From positions 1 through 64,000 of the forward strand of contig NZ_LGHZ01000023.1 of assembly GCF_001266615.1 (NCBI RefSeq): a stretch of DNA of 64,000 nucleotides, in the 5' to 3' direction. Both the position numbers and the translations under genes were made by a program. Source of the stretch: Kluyvera genomosp. 1. GTDB taxonomy: Bacteria; Pseudomonadota; Gammaproteobacteria; Enterobacterales; Enterobacteriaceae. Shown here one piece after another: positions 1 through 8,556 of the stretch (position 1 is the first letter of the stretch; every line of letters starts with the position of its first letter). The notes below the pieces were generated by a model. It made no database searches and was not told the DNA's origin. It saw nothing but the letters and a program-made list of their open reading frames with translations.

Positions 1-59
1 TCGTCGGCAGCGTCAGATGTGTATAAGAGACAGGAGCGTCAGATGTGTATAAGAGACAG
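1..59. other. Illumina Nextera adapter contamination
   Basis: Bases 1-33 match the Nextera Read 1 transposase adapter. Bases 35-59 repeat its last 25 bases, so the 19-bp Tn5 mosaic end AGATGTGTATAAGAGACAG occurs at 15-33 and again at 41-59. This is library adapter left at a contig end, not biological sequence. Genomic sequence starts at about base 60. Read on the minus strand, the adapter adds the false tail LSLIHI to the truncated ldtB reading frame. Confidence 0.98.
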
Positions 60-701
60 ACGTAGACGTACGCAACCGTGGCTTACGCGCAGGCCGATAC
101 CGAAGTTGGCGTTGGTGCCGTGAATGGCGTACAGACGGCCGATGTACAGCGCGTACAGACCCATTGGGTTATCCGGGCCGGCAGGTACAACGGCTGGCAG
201 TGGGTTACCCGCAGCGATGTATTCTGCGTGCATTTTCGCCGTTGGTGTCCAGGTTGGACCGGCTTTCTTACGTTCTACCTTGGTGGTCCAGTTGATAGGC
301 GTATCTTTGCCCAGCTGGCCGATACCAATTGGCAGCACGATAACGGTGTTGGTGCCCTTCGGATAGTAGTACAGACGCATCTCTGCGCTGTTAATCACAA
401 TACCTTCATGCACGGTATCCGGCAGGATCAGCTGCTGAGGAATATTCAGCACGGTGCCGCCCTTTGGCAGATAGGTATCCACGCCAGGGTTAGCTTCCAG
501 CATGTTGGACAAACCCATCTGATACTGGGCCGCGAAGTATTCCAGTGGTTGCTTATTGTCGTCAGGAATGGTGATAACCTGGTTCTGACCGACAATGCGG
601 CTGCCGTTGGTCGGCAGCGGATACGTCACCGCGGATGCCGAATTACAGAAGCCCACGACAGCAAGCGCTGCAGCGAAAATCGTTTTTAATTTCATGTTCA
701 T
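60..701 (-). CDS. ldtB: L,D-transpeptidase LdtB (YbiS), 3' end missing
   Basis: Periplasmic L,D-transpeptidase of the YkuD family; in E. coli LdtB attaches Braun lipoprotein to peptidoglycan. The start at 701 (MNMKLK) gives a signal peptide ending near SASA, then a LysM-like region and the YkuD domain. The catalytic motif HGTN...SHGCVRLR is present with the nucleophile Cys close to the truncated end. About 214 residues remain of the roughly 306 expected; the C-terminus is lost at the contig end and replaced by adapter. It is divergent from ybiT. Identity is secure from near-identical E. coli sequence. Confidence 0.95.
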
Positions 702-799
702 GTTGTGCGAGGTATCAGTGCCTTACGGCGGTTGTTTAGGAATTCAGCCTGTTGGTAGGAGCGCATTATATGTGCATTCCTTGCCGCAGGGAATTCGGA

Positions 800-815
800 T
801 GTGTACTAAATCACA
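800..815. promoter_or_regulatory. Possible CRP site between ldtB and ybiT
   Basis: TGTGT-N6-TCACA matches 9 of 10 conserved positions of the CRP consensus TGTGA-N6-TCACA. It lies in the 217-bp divergent intergenic region, about 100 bp from either start codon. Which gene it would serve, and whether it is used, is inference. Confidence 0.35.
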
Positions 816-918
816 TTTTTTTCACTTCAGTTACAGTTTAGCGTCTTGCGATGGCGGGCGCTTTTTATTCGGAATTGTGGCACAATAGGCGGTTTGTCAC
901 ATTCTTCAGGATACTCCC

Positions 919-2514
919 GTGTTAGTTACCAGCAACGTTACCATGCAGTTTGGCAGTAAGCCGCTGTTCGAAAATATCTCCGTCAAATTTGGCGGCGGCA
1001 ACCGTTACGGCCTGATTGGCGCTAACGGGAGCGGCAAATCAACCTTTATGAAAATTCTCGGCGGCGACTTAGAACCGACGCTGGGCAACGTCTCCATCGA
1101 TCCAAACGAACGCATCGGTAAGCTGCGCCAGGATCAGTTCGCCTTTGAAGAGTTCACCGTGCTGGATACGGTGATTATGGGTCACGGTGAGCTGTGGGAA
1201 GTGAAACAAGAGCGTGACCGCATCTACGGTCTGGCTGAAATGAGTGAAGAAGATGGCTACAAAGTGGCCGATCTTGAAGTGCTCTACGGTGAAATGGACG
1301 GTTATTCTGCGGAAGCCCGAGCGGGTGAACTGCTGCTGGGCGTGGGGATTCCCGTTGAACAGCATTACGGTCTGATGAGCGAAGTCGCTCCAGGCTGGAA
1401 ACTGCGTGTGCTGCTGGCGCAGGCGCTGTTCTCTAACCCAGACATCCTGCTGCTCGATGAACCAACGAACAACCTGGACATCGACACCATTCGCTGGCTG
1501 GAGCAGACGCTTAACGAGCGCGACAGCACCATGATCATCATCTCGCACGACCGTCACTTCCTGAACATGGTCTGCACCCACATGGCGGATCTGGACTACG
1601 GCGAACTGCGCGTTTACCCTGGCAACTACGACGAATACATGACGGCTGCAACGCAGGCGCGTGAACGTCTGCTGGCGGATAACGCCAAGAAAAAAGCCCA
1701 GATTGCAGACCTGCAATCCTTCGTGAGCCGCTTTAGCGCTAACGCCTCTAAATCTCGTCAGGCCACCTCGCGAGCTCGCCAGATCGACAAAATCAAACTG
1801 GATGAAGTCAAAGCCTCCAGTCGTCAGAACCCGTTCATTCGTTTTGAACAGGACAAGAAACTGTTCCGTAACGCGCTGGCGGTGGAAGAGCTTACCAAAG
1901 GCTTTGATAACGGTCCGCTGTTTAAGAACGTTAACCTGCTGCTGGAAGTGGGCGAAAAGCTTGCCATCCTCGGTGCGAACGGCGTGGGTAAAACCACCAT
2001 GCTGAAAACGCTGGTAGGTGAGCTGGAAGCCGATCACGGCACCGTGAAATGGTCTGAAAATGCGCAAATTGGCTACTACGCGCAGGATCACGCGGAAGAT
2101 TTCGATAACGACCTGACCGTGTTTGACTGGATGAGCCAGTGGAAACAGGAAGGCGACGATGAGCAGGTGGTTCGTGGTTTCCTGGGGCGCCTGCTGTTCA
2201 GCCAGGACGATATCAAAAAACCGGCGAAAGTACTCTCCGGTGGTGAGAAGGGCCGTATGCTGTTCGGTAAGCTGATGATGCAGAAACCGAACATTCTGGT
2301 GATGGATGAACCTACCAACCACCTGGATATGGAATCTATCGAATCGCTGAACATGGCGCTGGAAATGTATCAGGGCACCCTGATCTTCGTTTCCCACGAC
2401 CGTGAGTTCGTGAGCTCGCTGGCGACCCGCGTGATTGAAATTACGCCTGAGCGCGTGGTTGACTTCACCGGTAACTACGAAGATTACCTGCGCAGCAAAG
2501 GCATCGACAACTAA
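919..2514 (+). CDS. ybiT: ABC-F family ATPase YbiT
   Basis: Cytoplasmic ABC-F protein of 531 residues with two ATP-binding cassettes and no membrane segments. ABC-F proteins act on the ribosomal E site as translation factors; the precise role of YbiT is not settled. The first cassette has Walker [10 protein letters not shown] near residue 35 and Walker [12 protein letters not shown], with a degenerate signature. The second has [14 protein letters not shown] and [10 protein letters not shown]. The region between them carries the charged, coiled-coil-prone linker typical of the family. GTG start at 919 follows an AGGA about 8 bases upstream. Orthologous to E. coli YbiT (530 aa). Confidence 0.96.
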   Translation: MLVTSNVTMQFGSKPLFENISVKFGGGNRYGLIGANGSGKSTFMKILGGDLEPTLGNVSIDPNERIGKLRQDQFAFEEFTVLDTVIMGHGELWEVKQERDRIYGLAEMSEEDGYKVADLEVLYGEMDGYSAEARAGELLLGVGIPVEQHYGLMSEVAPGWKLRVLLAQALFSNPDILLLDEPTNNLDIDTIRWLEQTLNERDSTMIIISHDRHFLNMVCTHMADLDYGELRVYPGNYDEYMTAATQARERLLADNAKKKAQIADLQSFVSRFSANASKSRQATSRARQIDKIKLDEVKASSRQNPFIRFEQDKKLFRNALAVEELTKGFDNGPLFKNVNLLLEVGEKLAILGANGVGKTTMLKTLVGELEADHGTVKWSENAQIGYYAQDHAEDFDNDLTVFDWMSQWKQEGDDEQVVRGFLGRLLFSQDDIKKPAKVLSGGEKGRMLFGKLMMQKPNILVMDEPTNHLDMESIESLNMALEMYQGTLIFVSHDREFVSSLATRVIEITPERVVDFTGNYEDYLRSKGIDN

Positions 2515-2524
2515 GTTGTGCTCC

Positions 2525-2551
2525 CTCCGGTGCGGGATGACCGCACCGGAG
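2525..2551 (+). terminator. Hairpin terminator after ybiT
   Basis: A perfect 11-bp stem (CTCCGGTGCGG and its complement) with a 5-base loop lies 10 bases after the ybiT stop. A T-tract follows only about 20 bases later, so termination strength is uncertain. Confidence 0.6.
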
Positions 2552-2685
2552 ACATGATTCTCCCCGTCTGCTTTTTTCACATTCTTCAATTTATCGGCAA
2601 CATGCTGACAACTCCTTTTTCGCCCCATATTTCCTGCACAATTTTGTGAAGAATGACCCCTATTGATGTACGAGGGGATCGCGCG

Positions 2686-2988
2686 ATGCAGGAATTTACG
2701 TTTTACACCAGTGCGGACGAACAGACCTTTTATTGCTATCAGGTTCGGCAGCGCGGTGCCGTTTTCTATGTGACGATAAGCCAGATGCGCAGCGATACGG
2801 AGATGGAATATCTCGGCCTAAAAGTGTTGAGGAATATTACCCGTCATGAGGTGGTTCAGGAGTGCCTGTCACATTGCCGTCGTAGATCGTCGCGTCAACC
2901 TAAATCCTGGCGGTACGCTATTGTCCGTTGGTTTGCGGATCGCTATGCGGGGCTTTGGGGACGGGGGAGAAACTCATCAACACACTGA
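2686..2988 (+). CDS. Small protein of unknown function
   Basis: I do not recognise this 100-residue protein. The ATG at 2686 is preceded by GAGGGG eight bases upstream, a good ribosome site, and is preferred over the in-frame ATG at 2653. The first 65 residues (MQEFTFYTSADEQ...) look like a small alpha/beta fold. The last 35 are Arg/Trp-rich and read less like a folded protein, which may mean the true product was once different downstream. No signal peptide or membrane segment. It lies in the accessory stretch between ybiT and the GH31 operon. Confidence 0.45.
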   Translation: MQEFTFYTSADEQTFYCYQVRQRGAVFYVTISQMRSDTEMEYLGLKVLRNITRHEVVQECLSHCRRRSSRQPKSWRYAIVRWFADRYAGLWGRGRNSSTH

Positions 2989-3089
2989 ATTGCCTGGCTG
3001 GGTTATTGATGGCGACGATGTGCTGTCGCCATCGGTACACGATGCCGTTTCATTCAGGAGGGAAACGGCGGGTAGCAACGCATTAGGCA

Positions 3090-3332
3090 TTAATGATGAT
3101 GAGGGACAGGAACCGGGTAGCCGTTTGCGGTATAGGTGTTGTTACTAAAGGTGCCAGGGCTATAAACCTGGGCAATCGAACCATCATTCTCATCCGCTGA
3201 AAAACGGCTAAGCGCAGTGGTTTTTACCGTCGCGCTGGCAGCAACGGCTTCGGGTGACGGCTTCTCCTGAAAAGCCAGCGCGCTCGTTGAACTCAGAACC
3301 AGCGCAACAGCAAGAACGGTTAATGCTTTCAT
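3090..3332 (-). CDS. Small secreted protein, unknown
   Basis: An 80-residue protein with a clear Sec signal peptide (MKALTVLAVALVLSSTSALA, cleavage before FQEK). The mature part of about 60 residues is polar and ends in PVPVPHHH, a His-rich tail that might bind metal (inference). Start ATG at 3332 has GGAAG eight bases upstream. It lies downstream of the GH31 terminator, so it probably has its own promoter. No family recognised. Confidence 0.55.
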   Translation of the reverse strand: MKALTVLAVALVLSSTSALAFQEKPSPEAVAASATVKTTALSRFSADENDGSIAQVYSPGTFSNNTYTANGYPVPVPHHH

Positions 3333-3382
3333 TGTCGGTCTTCCACGAGTTGAAGGGCACTCCTACGTTATCTTTGCGCCAT

Positions 3383-3415
3383 AAAAAACGCCATGTGCTG
3401 TTACACACATGGCGT
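3383..3415 (-). terminator. Intrinsic terminator of the GH31-MFS operon
   Basis: A 10-bp perfect stem (3388-3397 with 3406-3415, arm ACGCCATGTG) is followed on the minus strand by a run of six T. It lies 56 bases past the GH31 stop codon. Confidence 0.8.
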
Positions 3416-3470
3416 ACTTTGTTACAGCTGGACAATAAACAGCTTTATCCAGGCTTAACGGGCAAAGGAC

Positions 3471-5837
3471 TTAGTTCCGAACCCACTCGCTGGTGGCAAC
3501 GCCGTTAATCAACAGCTGGCGTTTCTCACCCGCCGGCAGAGTGACTTTCAGCGCTTGCCACGCCGGATGGTAATCCCCGCGAGCTTTCACTTTAAGGTCG
3601 ATGGTACCGCCGGTGCAGACCATCTCCCAATCCAGCCATAGCGCGTTACCTTCCTGGTAACCCCAGGATTCGCCGTCATCCTCAAACAGCTGGCCGCGGG
3701 TTGAACCGACGCCTTTCACCGGGAACAGCTTGAGTTCACGGCTATTATCTTCGGCAGCGTTAACATAGGCGATGCGCTCGCTGAGCGGCAAACCTGCACC
3801 CGCACGCACCAGCAGCGGCAGTTTCTCCAGCGGTGCATCAATCACGATGTTTTGACCGCCGGAGAACCATTCACCGGTATAGAAATCGTACCAGCCGTGT
3901 TCATTGTCAGGCAGCCATACCGGGCGTTGGCGCTGGCCCTGTTCAACCACGCTGGCGACCAGCAGGTCACGTCCCAGCAGGAAGTCATCGCACTCACCGA
4001 AGGTGTTCTCATCGTGCTCGTGATCGAGGAAGGTTGGGCGCAGCATCGGCTCATCATCAACGTGTGCCTGCCACAGCAAGGTGTAGAGGTACGGCATCAG
4101 GCGATAGCGCAGCTCAATGGCCTCGCGAATGCACGGCGTGATGGCCGGATACATCCACGGTTCGTTGACCGTATGATCATCGTTCCATGAGTGGATGGTA
4201 AAGCGCGGGTGCATGACCCCGTTTTGCACCCAGCGTACAAACAGTTCCGGATCCGGTTTATCGCCGGAGAAGCCACCAACGTCATGACCCAGGTTATATA
4301 GCCCGGAAAGGCTCATCCCCAGACCCATACGGATGTTGTAGCGCAGGGTGTCCCAGTTGGTGCGGTTATCGCCGCTCCAGGTTTGCACGTAGCGCTGCAT
4401 CCCGGCGCAGCCGGAACGGGAAATCAGGTACGGGCGCTTGTTCGGTGCAAAACGCTGCTGGGCTTCCAGCGAGGCGCGAATCATCAGCAGCGGCATGACC
4501 GGGCGAATGTGCTTGATAGCAATTTCGTTGCCAAAGCCGTAGCAGCGCGCTTCGCCGTCCCACACTTCAAACTCGTTATTATCGTTCCAGGTGGAGTCGA
4601 TGTCTTGCTCTAGCAGCTGCTGGGTCACGCCTTCCTGCCACCAGGCCACGGTTTTCGGGTTGGTGAAGTCGAGGTGTGAACCTTCATCATCCCAGAAGCT
4701 GGAACGTTCAGGGCCGTCACTTTCTGAATCGCGGATAAAGAGCCCACCCTCGGCGACTTCGCCGTAGCGTGGGTGATCCTGTAGCAGGCACGGCTTGATG
4801 TTAGCCGCCAGATGCAGGCCCGCATCGTGGAACGCCTGGCTCATCACCTTCGGCTGCGGCACTTTGTCGTAGTTCCAGTTGAACACGTAGCGCTTGCCGT
4901 TGATCGAGGTATAGCCGGAGGAGAGCTGGAATGAGTCGCACGGAATTGCGTGTTCATCACAAAGACGAATGAAGTTCATCAGCTGATTTTGTGCATCCGG
5001 CGCATCGGTGTAATGCATGGTCGAACCGCTGTAACCAAGGCTCCATTTCGGCCCAAACAGGGTTTTGCCGGTCAGGCGGACGAACGCCTTGGTGACATCC
5101 AGCACGCGTTCGCCGGTAAACAGGTAGTAATCGATATCGCCGGCTTCGGCCTGCCAGCGGCGGTAGGCGGTGTGGTAGTTATCGATTTCATTCCCCAGAT
5201 CCAGCCAGCAGCTGCTGAGGTTATCGTAAAACAGACCGAAGCTCACATCGTCACGGCGGGTGATGGTGAACGGAATATGCTTATACAGCGGGTCAGTGCT
5301 TACCGCGTTATAGCCCATGGCATCAAGGTTACGCATCTCGTAACGTTTGCCGCCGCGCTGCAGGTCACCCGCTTTATCGCCCAGGCCGTAGAAACGCTCA
5401 TCTTTACGACGGCTTTGGTAGTGAGCCACACCGTCGCCGTGGGCATTGACCAGATAAGCGCTGGTTGGACGGTCATTGACCAGCGGCTGCCATTCGCCCT
5501 CGGCATTGCGGTAGTGCCACTCAATCCACAGCGGCTGGTGGACGGTCGCGCGCAGGGATTCGGTTGCCACCACAAGGGTGTCATCCTGCTGATTGAGCGT
5601 CCAGCCAGGCAGGGTAAAACCGCTGAGATCTTCACGGTCTCGGCCTTCCCACGGAACATCCTGCTGTGGTGCGATACTCCAGGTGCGATTCAGCGCCAGC
5701 TCGCCTTTGCGTTTCAACAGCACGCGAAACAGATTCTCTTCCAGTACGTACAGACACAGCGTGTGCTGGCCATCAACGCTCAGCTCGACGTGATGGGTTG
5801 ACTGTTTTTGCAGGGTCCAGTTTTTCAGCGTTTTCAT
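3471..5837 (-). CDS. GH31 family alpha-glycosidase
   Basis: Predicted cytosolic retaining alpha-glycosidase of 788 residues (no signal peptide). The GH31 (beta/alpha)8 domain has the nucleophile motif WNDNNE (Asp near residue 419) and the acid/base motif WSGDNRTNW (Asp near 490), with the usual N-terminal beta-sandwich and C-terminal beta domains. The start at 5837 (MKTLKN) is chosen because GTGGAT lies just upstream; an alternative start at 5849 would add four residues. The upstream MFS gene stops 14 bases before, so the two are probably coupled. Substrate (glucoside, xyloside, galactoside or other) cannot be read from the sequence. No E. coli K-12 counterpart at this site. Confidence 0.88.
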   Translation of the reverse strand: MKTLKNWTLQKQSTHHVELSVDGQHTLCLYVLEENLFRVLLKRKGELALNRTWSIAPQQDVPWEGRDREDLSGFTLPGWTLNQQDDTLVVATESLRATVHQPLWIEWHYRNAEGEWQPLVNDRPTSAYLVNAHGDGVAHYQSRRKDERFYGLGDKAGDLQRGGKRYEMRNLDAMGYNAVSTDPLYKHIPFTITRRDDVSFGLFYDNLSSCWLDLGNEIDNYHTAYRRWQAEAGDIDYYLFTGERVLDVTKAFVRLTGKTLFGPKWSLGYSGSTMHYTDAPDAQNQLMNFIRLCDEHAIPCDSFQLSSGYTSINGKRYVFNWNYDKVPQPKVMSQAFHDAGLHLAANIKPCLLQDHPRYGEVAEGGLFIRDSESDGPERSSFWDDEGSHLDFTNPKTVAWWQEGVTQQLLEQDIDSTWNDNNEFEVWDGEARCYGFGNEIAIKHIRPVMPLLMIRASLEAQQRFAPNKRPYLISRSGCAGMQRYVQTWSGDNRTNWDTLRYNIRMGLGMSLSGLYNLGHDVGGFSGDKPDPELFVRWVQNGVMHPRFTIHSWNDDHTVNEPWMYPAITPCIREAIELRYRLMPYLYTLLWQAHVDDEPMLRPTFLDHEHDENTFGECDDFLLGRDLLVASVVEQGQRQRPVWLPDNEHGWYDFYTGEWFSGGQNIVIDAPLEKLPLLVRAGAGLPLSERIAYVNAAEDNSRELKLFPVKGVGSTRGQLFEDDGESWGYQEGNALWLDWEMVCTGGTIDLKVKARGDYHPAWQALKVTLPAGEKRQLLINGVATSEWVRN

Positions 5838-5851
5838 GTTTACATCCACTC

Positions 5852-7153
5852 TCAGGCGCGTTTTGCGCGACGTTCAGCAATAAAGGTGACCAGGAAGCAA
5901 GCGCCAATCAGGTCAAAGAAGCCCATGGCGATGAATAATGGGTTGAAGCCAATCTTGTCGGCGGTAACGCCGATAATCAGGGAGAAAGCGAAGCTGGCGA
6001 TCCACGCCGCGGATCCACGCATGCCGTTGACGGTCGCCATCTGGCCTTTGTCAAAGGACTCCACCACCAGGGCGCTGAGCATGCAGGAGATAATCTGGTG
6101 ACCGAAACCGCCAATGGAAATCAGTGCAATGGCGACATACGGGTTATTGGTGAAGGCCATTGCCGCAAGGGAGATCATCAGGAACGCGCCGCTGACCGAG
6201 GACGCCACAATGGAGTTCACGCGGGAGCAGCCGAACAGGCGAACATACAGTTTGGTCAAGTAACCGCTAGCAACGCTGCCAAGGTCGGCGGCCAGGAACG
6301 GCAGCCAGGCGAAGAGGGCAATCTGCTTCAGGTCCATGCCGTAGGCTTTGGAGAGGTATAGCGGCACCCAGAAGCTCATCACTGCCCATGCCGGTTCAGC
6401 CATAAATGCTGGGATTGCGATACCGTAAAAACGCTTGTTCTTGCCGACGGTTTTCAGCGCGGTGAGGAACGGTAATTTCACCGCCGGTGGTTCATTATCC
6501 TGACGAATGAATTCCAGCTCTTCTTTACTCAGGTTCGGGTGTTTATCCGGGTTATGGTAGAACGCCCACCACAGCACCACCCACGCGGCCGCCAGCACGC
6601 CGGTAAACATAAACGCACCCTGCCAGCCGAACGATGCATGCGCGAAGTAGATAATTGGCGGCGCCAGCATTGCACCAATCGAGAAGCCGACGCCTGCCCA
6701 ACCAGCGGCCACCGGACGTTCGGATTTTGGGAACCACTCGCCGATGGTTTTGGCGTTGGCCGGGGTTGCAGCCGCCTCTGCACCGCCCATAAAGAAGCGC
6801 AGAATTGCCAGATGCAGCCAGTTTCCAGCGCCAGCGTGCAGCAAGCAGGTTAACGCCCAAAGACCGGCACAAATCATAAAACCAAGTTTGAGGCCGATAA
6901 CGTCAATCAACCAGCCGCACAACGGCTGGAACAAGGTATAGGCCAGCTGGAATGCGCCCACAATCCACGAATACTGTTCGGTGGTGATGCCGAGGCTGGT
7001 TTTCAGTTCTGGGGCGAGGATCCCCAGCGAGTTACGGGTGATGTAGTTGACGGTCACGCCCAGTAAAAAGAGGACCAGTACCCACCAGCGTAAGTTTTTG
7101 ACTATCCGGCGCGGTTTACTCACGGCCATATCGTTATTGATACCCTGACTCAT
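5852..7153 (-). CDS. MFS transporter, hexuronate/galactonate symporter type
   Basis: Inner-membrane permease of 433 residues with about 12 transmembrane segments. It resembles the anion:cation symporter family (ExuT, GudP): N-terminal WWVLVLFLLGVTVNYITRNSLG, and between segments 4 and 5 the GGAEAAATPANAKTIGEWFP motif typical of that family. Start at 7153 (MSQGIN) has GGAGAT seven bases upstream; a start at 7192 would lack such a site. It is the first gene of the MFS-GH31 operon, so it likely imports the glycoside cut by the GH31 enzyme; an acidic or substituted sugar would fit the transporter family (inference). Confidence 0.85.
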   Translation of the reverse strand: MSQGINNDMAVSKPRRIVKNLRWWVLVLFLLGVTVNYITRNSLGILAPELKTSLGITTEQYSWIVGAFQLAYTLFQPLCGWLIDVIGLKLGFMICAGLWALTCLLHAGAGNWLHLAILRFFMGGAEAAATPANAKTIGEWFPKSERPVAAGWAGVGFSIGAMLAPPIIYFAHASFGWQGAFMFTGVLAAAWVVLWWAFYHNPDKHPNLSKEELEFIRQDNEPPAVKLPFLTALKTVGKNKRFYGIAIPAFMAEPAWAVMSFWVPLYLSKAYGMDLKQIALFAWLPFLAADLGSVASGYLTKLYVRLFGCSRVNSIVASSVSGAFLMISLAAMAFTNNPYVAIALISIGGFGHQIISCMLSALVVESFDKGQMATVNGMRGSAAWIASFAFSLIIGVTADKIGFNPLFIAMGFFDLIGACFLVTFIAERRAKRA

Positions 7154-7258
7154 AGGGATCTCCACAAGAAGATGTAGGGAACGGTGGGGCAACTCCGTGG
7201 AGAGTTGTCACACCACTTTTTTTAATTTATTGATATTTATTTATTTTATTTCTACGAC

Positions 7259-7427
7259 CTTCCATCATTCTTGTATGGAAGTTGTTCTACCAATTCACAG
7301 TAGGGGAGAACAAAAATTGAGAAAAGTAGGTTTTATGCACGTTTTTTCATGAGCGGCTGATATACATTGCGTATAGGTACTTAAGGCCAGAAAAATTGCG
7401 GTTTTTAGGTCATGAAAATTCTTTCAT
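7259..7427. promoter_or_regulatory. Divergent control region of MFS-GH31 and LacI genes
   Basis: The 299-bp gap (7154-7452) between the divergent MFS and LacI-type genes is AT-rich. It contains an inverted repeat CTTCCAT-N9-ATGGAAG at 7259-7281, and a 16-bp palindrome ATGAAA-ATTC-TTTCAT at 7412-7427, which lies 26 bp before the regulator start. Either could be an operator of the neighbouring LacI-family protein. No RNA gene or small ORF seen here. Confidence 0.4.
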
Positions 7428-7452
7428 TTCTGAATTAGATGCGGATCACAAA

Positions 7453-8556
7453 ATGGAAAAGAAGCTGAAAATTGCGGAAATTGCCCAGCGTACGGGGCTT
7501 TCCGCCAGCACGGTTTCGCGGGTTCTGGCGGGGAAGGCCAATACCAGCGCGCGGGCGCGCGAACAGGTATTGGCCTGTGCTCGTGAATTAGGGGTGATGG
7601 ACGGCCTGGCCGCTGGACGTATGCTGCTGAATAACCTGATTATCTTTGCGCCACCGCGGGCGTTTGATGAGCGTTCGGATATCTTCTACTACCGCGTGAT
7701 CCAGAGCATCACCAAGGCGCTTTCCGCGCATGAAGTACGTCTGCGCTACTGCCCACTGGAGGAGAATGACAGCGATCCAGCGCTCTTCCTGGCACGGATG
7801 AATGAAGCGGAAACCCAGGCCGCGATCCTGCTGGGTATCGACGATCCGCATATTCACGATCTGGCGGCCGATCTTGGCAAACCCTGCGTGTTGATCAACT
7901 GCCGCGATGAGAGGATGCGCCTCCCGGCGATCGCTCCGGATCACCGGATGATTGGCGCATTTGCCGCCCGCTACCTGTTCGAGATGGGGCACCGCGAGGT
8001 GATGAACGTGATGTGCCTGCGTCGTTACACCATGGAACAGCGATTAGCCGGGGTGAAAGAGTCGTGGCGGCAGCACAACCTGGTATTTGAACACGAGCGT
8101 GATTTACTTAACATCAGCAGCTTTAGCGCGAAAGAAGCGCAGGAAAAAGTGGGGCAGTGGCTGGATGAGCTGAACGGACGGGCAATGCCGACGGCGTTTC
8201 TGGTGGGCGGTGATTTTATGGCGGCCGGCACCATCAATGCGCTTAGCCAGCGTGGTCTGCGCGTGCCGCAGGATGTGTCGGTGATGAGCATCGACGGGTT
8301 TAACCTTGCGGCGATTGAAGATGTCCCGCTGACTGCCGTCCATGTGCCGCGCGATGAGTTGGGTATTGAAGCCGTGCAGATGCTGCAGCAGCGTTTGATT
8401 CGCCCTGATGCGCCGGTCGGTTCGCTGCTGCTGCATGGCCGTTTGGCGGTTCGGGAATCGGTACGGCGGGTGCGTCCAGGAAAAGGGCACTCCGCCGTGG
8501 AACGCGAAGGGTTATACGGTAATCAGACGTCGATACCCAGCGCGCGCTTGCCGTGA
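7453..8556 (+). CDS. LacI-family transcriptional regulator (GH31 locus)
   Basis: DNA-binding repressor-type protein of 367 residues. An N-terminal LacI helix-turn-helix (KIAEIAQRTGLSASTVSRVLAG, residues about 5-26) is followed by a periplasmic-binding-protein-like sugar-sensing domain. The start at 7453 (MEKKLK) places the HTH at the usual position; the longer ORF from 7396 adds an atypical leader. It is divergent from the MFS-GH31 operon, which it most likely controls. Its last 34 bases overlap the end of ybiU on the opposite strand. Confidence 0.88.
   Translation: MEKKLKIAEIAQRTGLSASTVSRVLAGKANTSARAREQVLACARELGVMDGLAAGRMLLNNLIIFAPPRAFDERSDIFYYRVIQSITKALSAHEVRLRYCPLEENDSDPALFLARMNEAETQAAILLGIDDPHIHDLAADLGKPCVLINCRDERMRLPAIAPDHRMIGAFAARYLFEMGHREVMNVMCLRRYTMEQRLAGVKESWRQHNLVFEHERDLLNISSFSAKEAQEKVGQWLDELNGRAMPTAFLVGGDFMAAGTINALSQRGLRVPQDVSVMSIDGFNLAAIEDVPLTAVHVPRDELGIEAVQMLQQRLIRPDAPVGSLLLHGRLAVRESVRRVRPGKGHSAVEREGLYGNQTSIPSARLP

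Noticed and set aside
1069-2628. 519-residue open frame on the minus strand across ybiT
   Set aside because: It is antisense to the fully conserved ybiT gene, His/Arg/Val-rich and without known motifs; a shadow of codon bias.
2846-3148. 100-residue plus-strand ORF overlapping the 2686 ORF
   Set aside because: No ribosome site, no motif, and it overlaps the secreted-protein gene on the other strand. A frameshifted continuation of the 2686 ORF was considered, but nothing in the sequence supports it.
4950-5801. 283-residue ORF antisense to the GH31 gene
   Set aside because: Mirror of the GH31 reading frame; no domain and no ribosome site.
7421-7434. Possible fourth copy of the CTTTC-N4-GAAAG palindrome before the LacI-type gene
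   Set aside because: Only the left half (CTTTCATT) matches; the right half is absent, so it was not counted as an operator.
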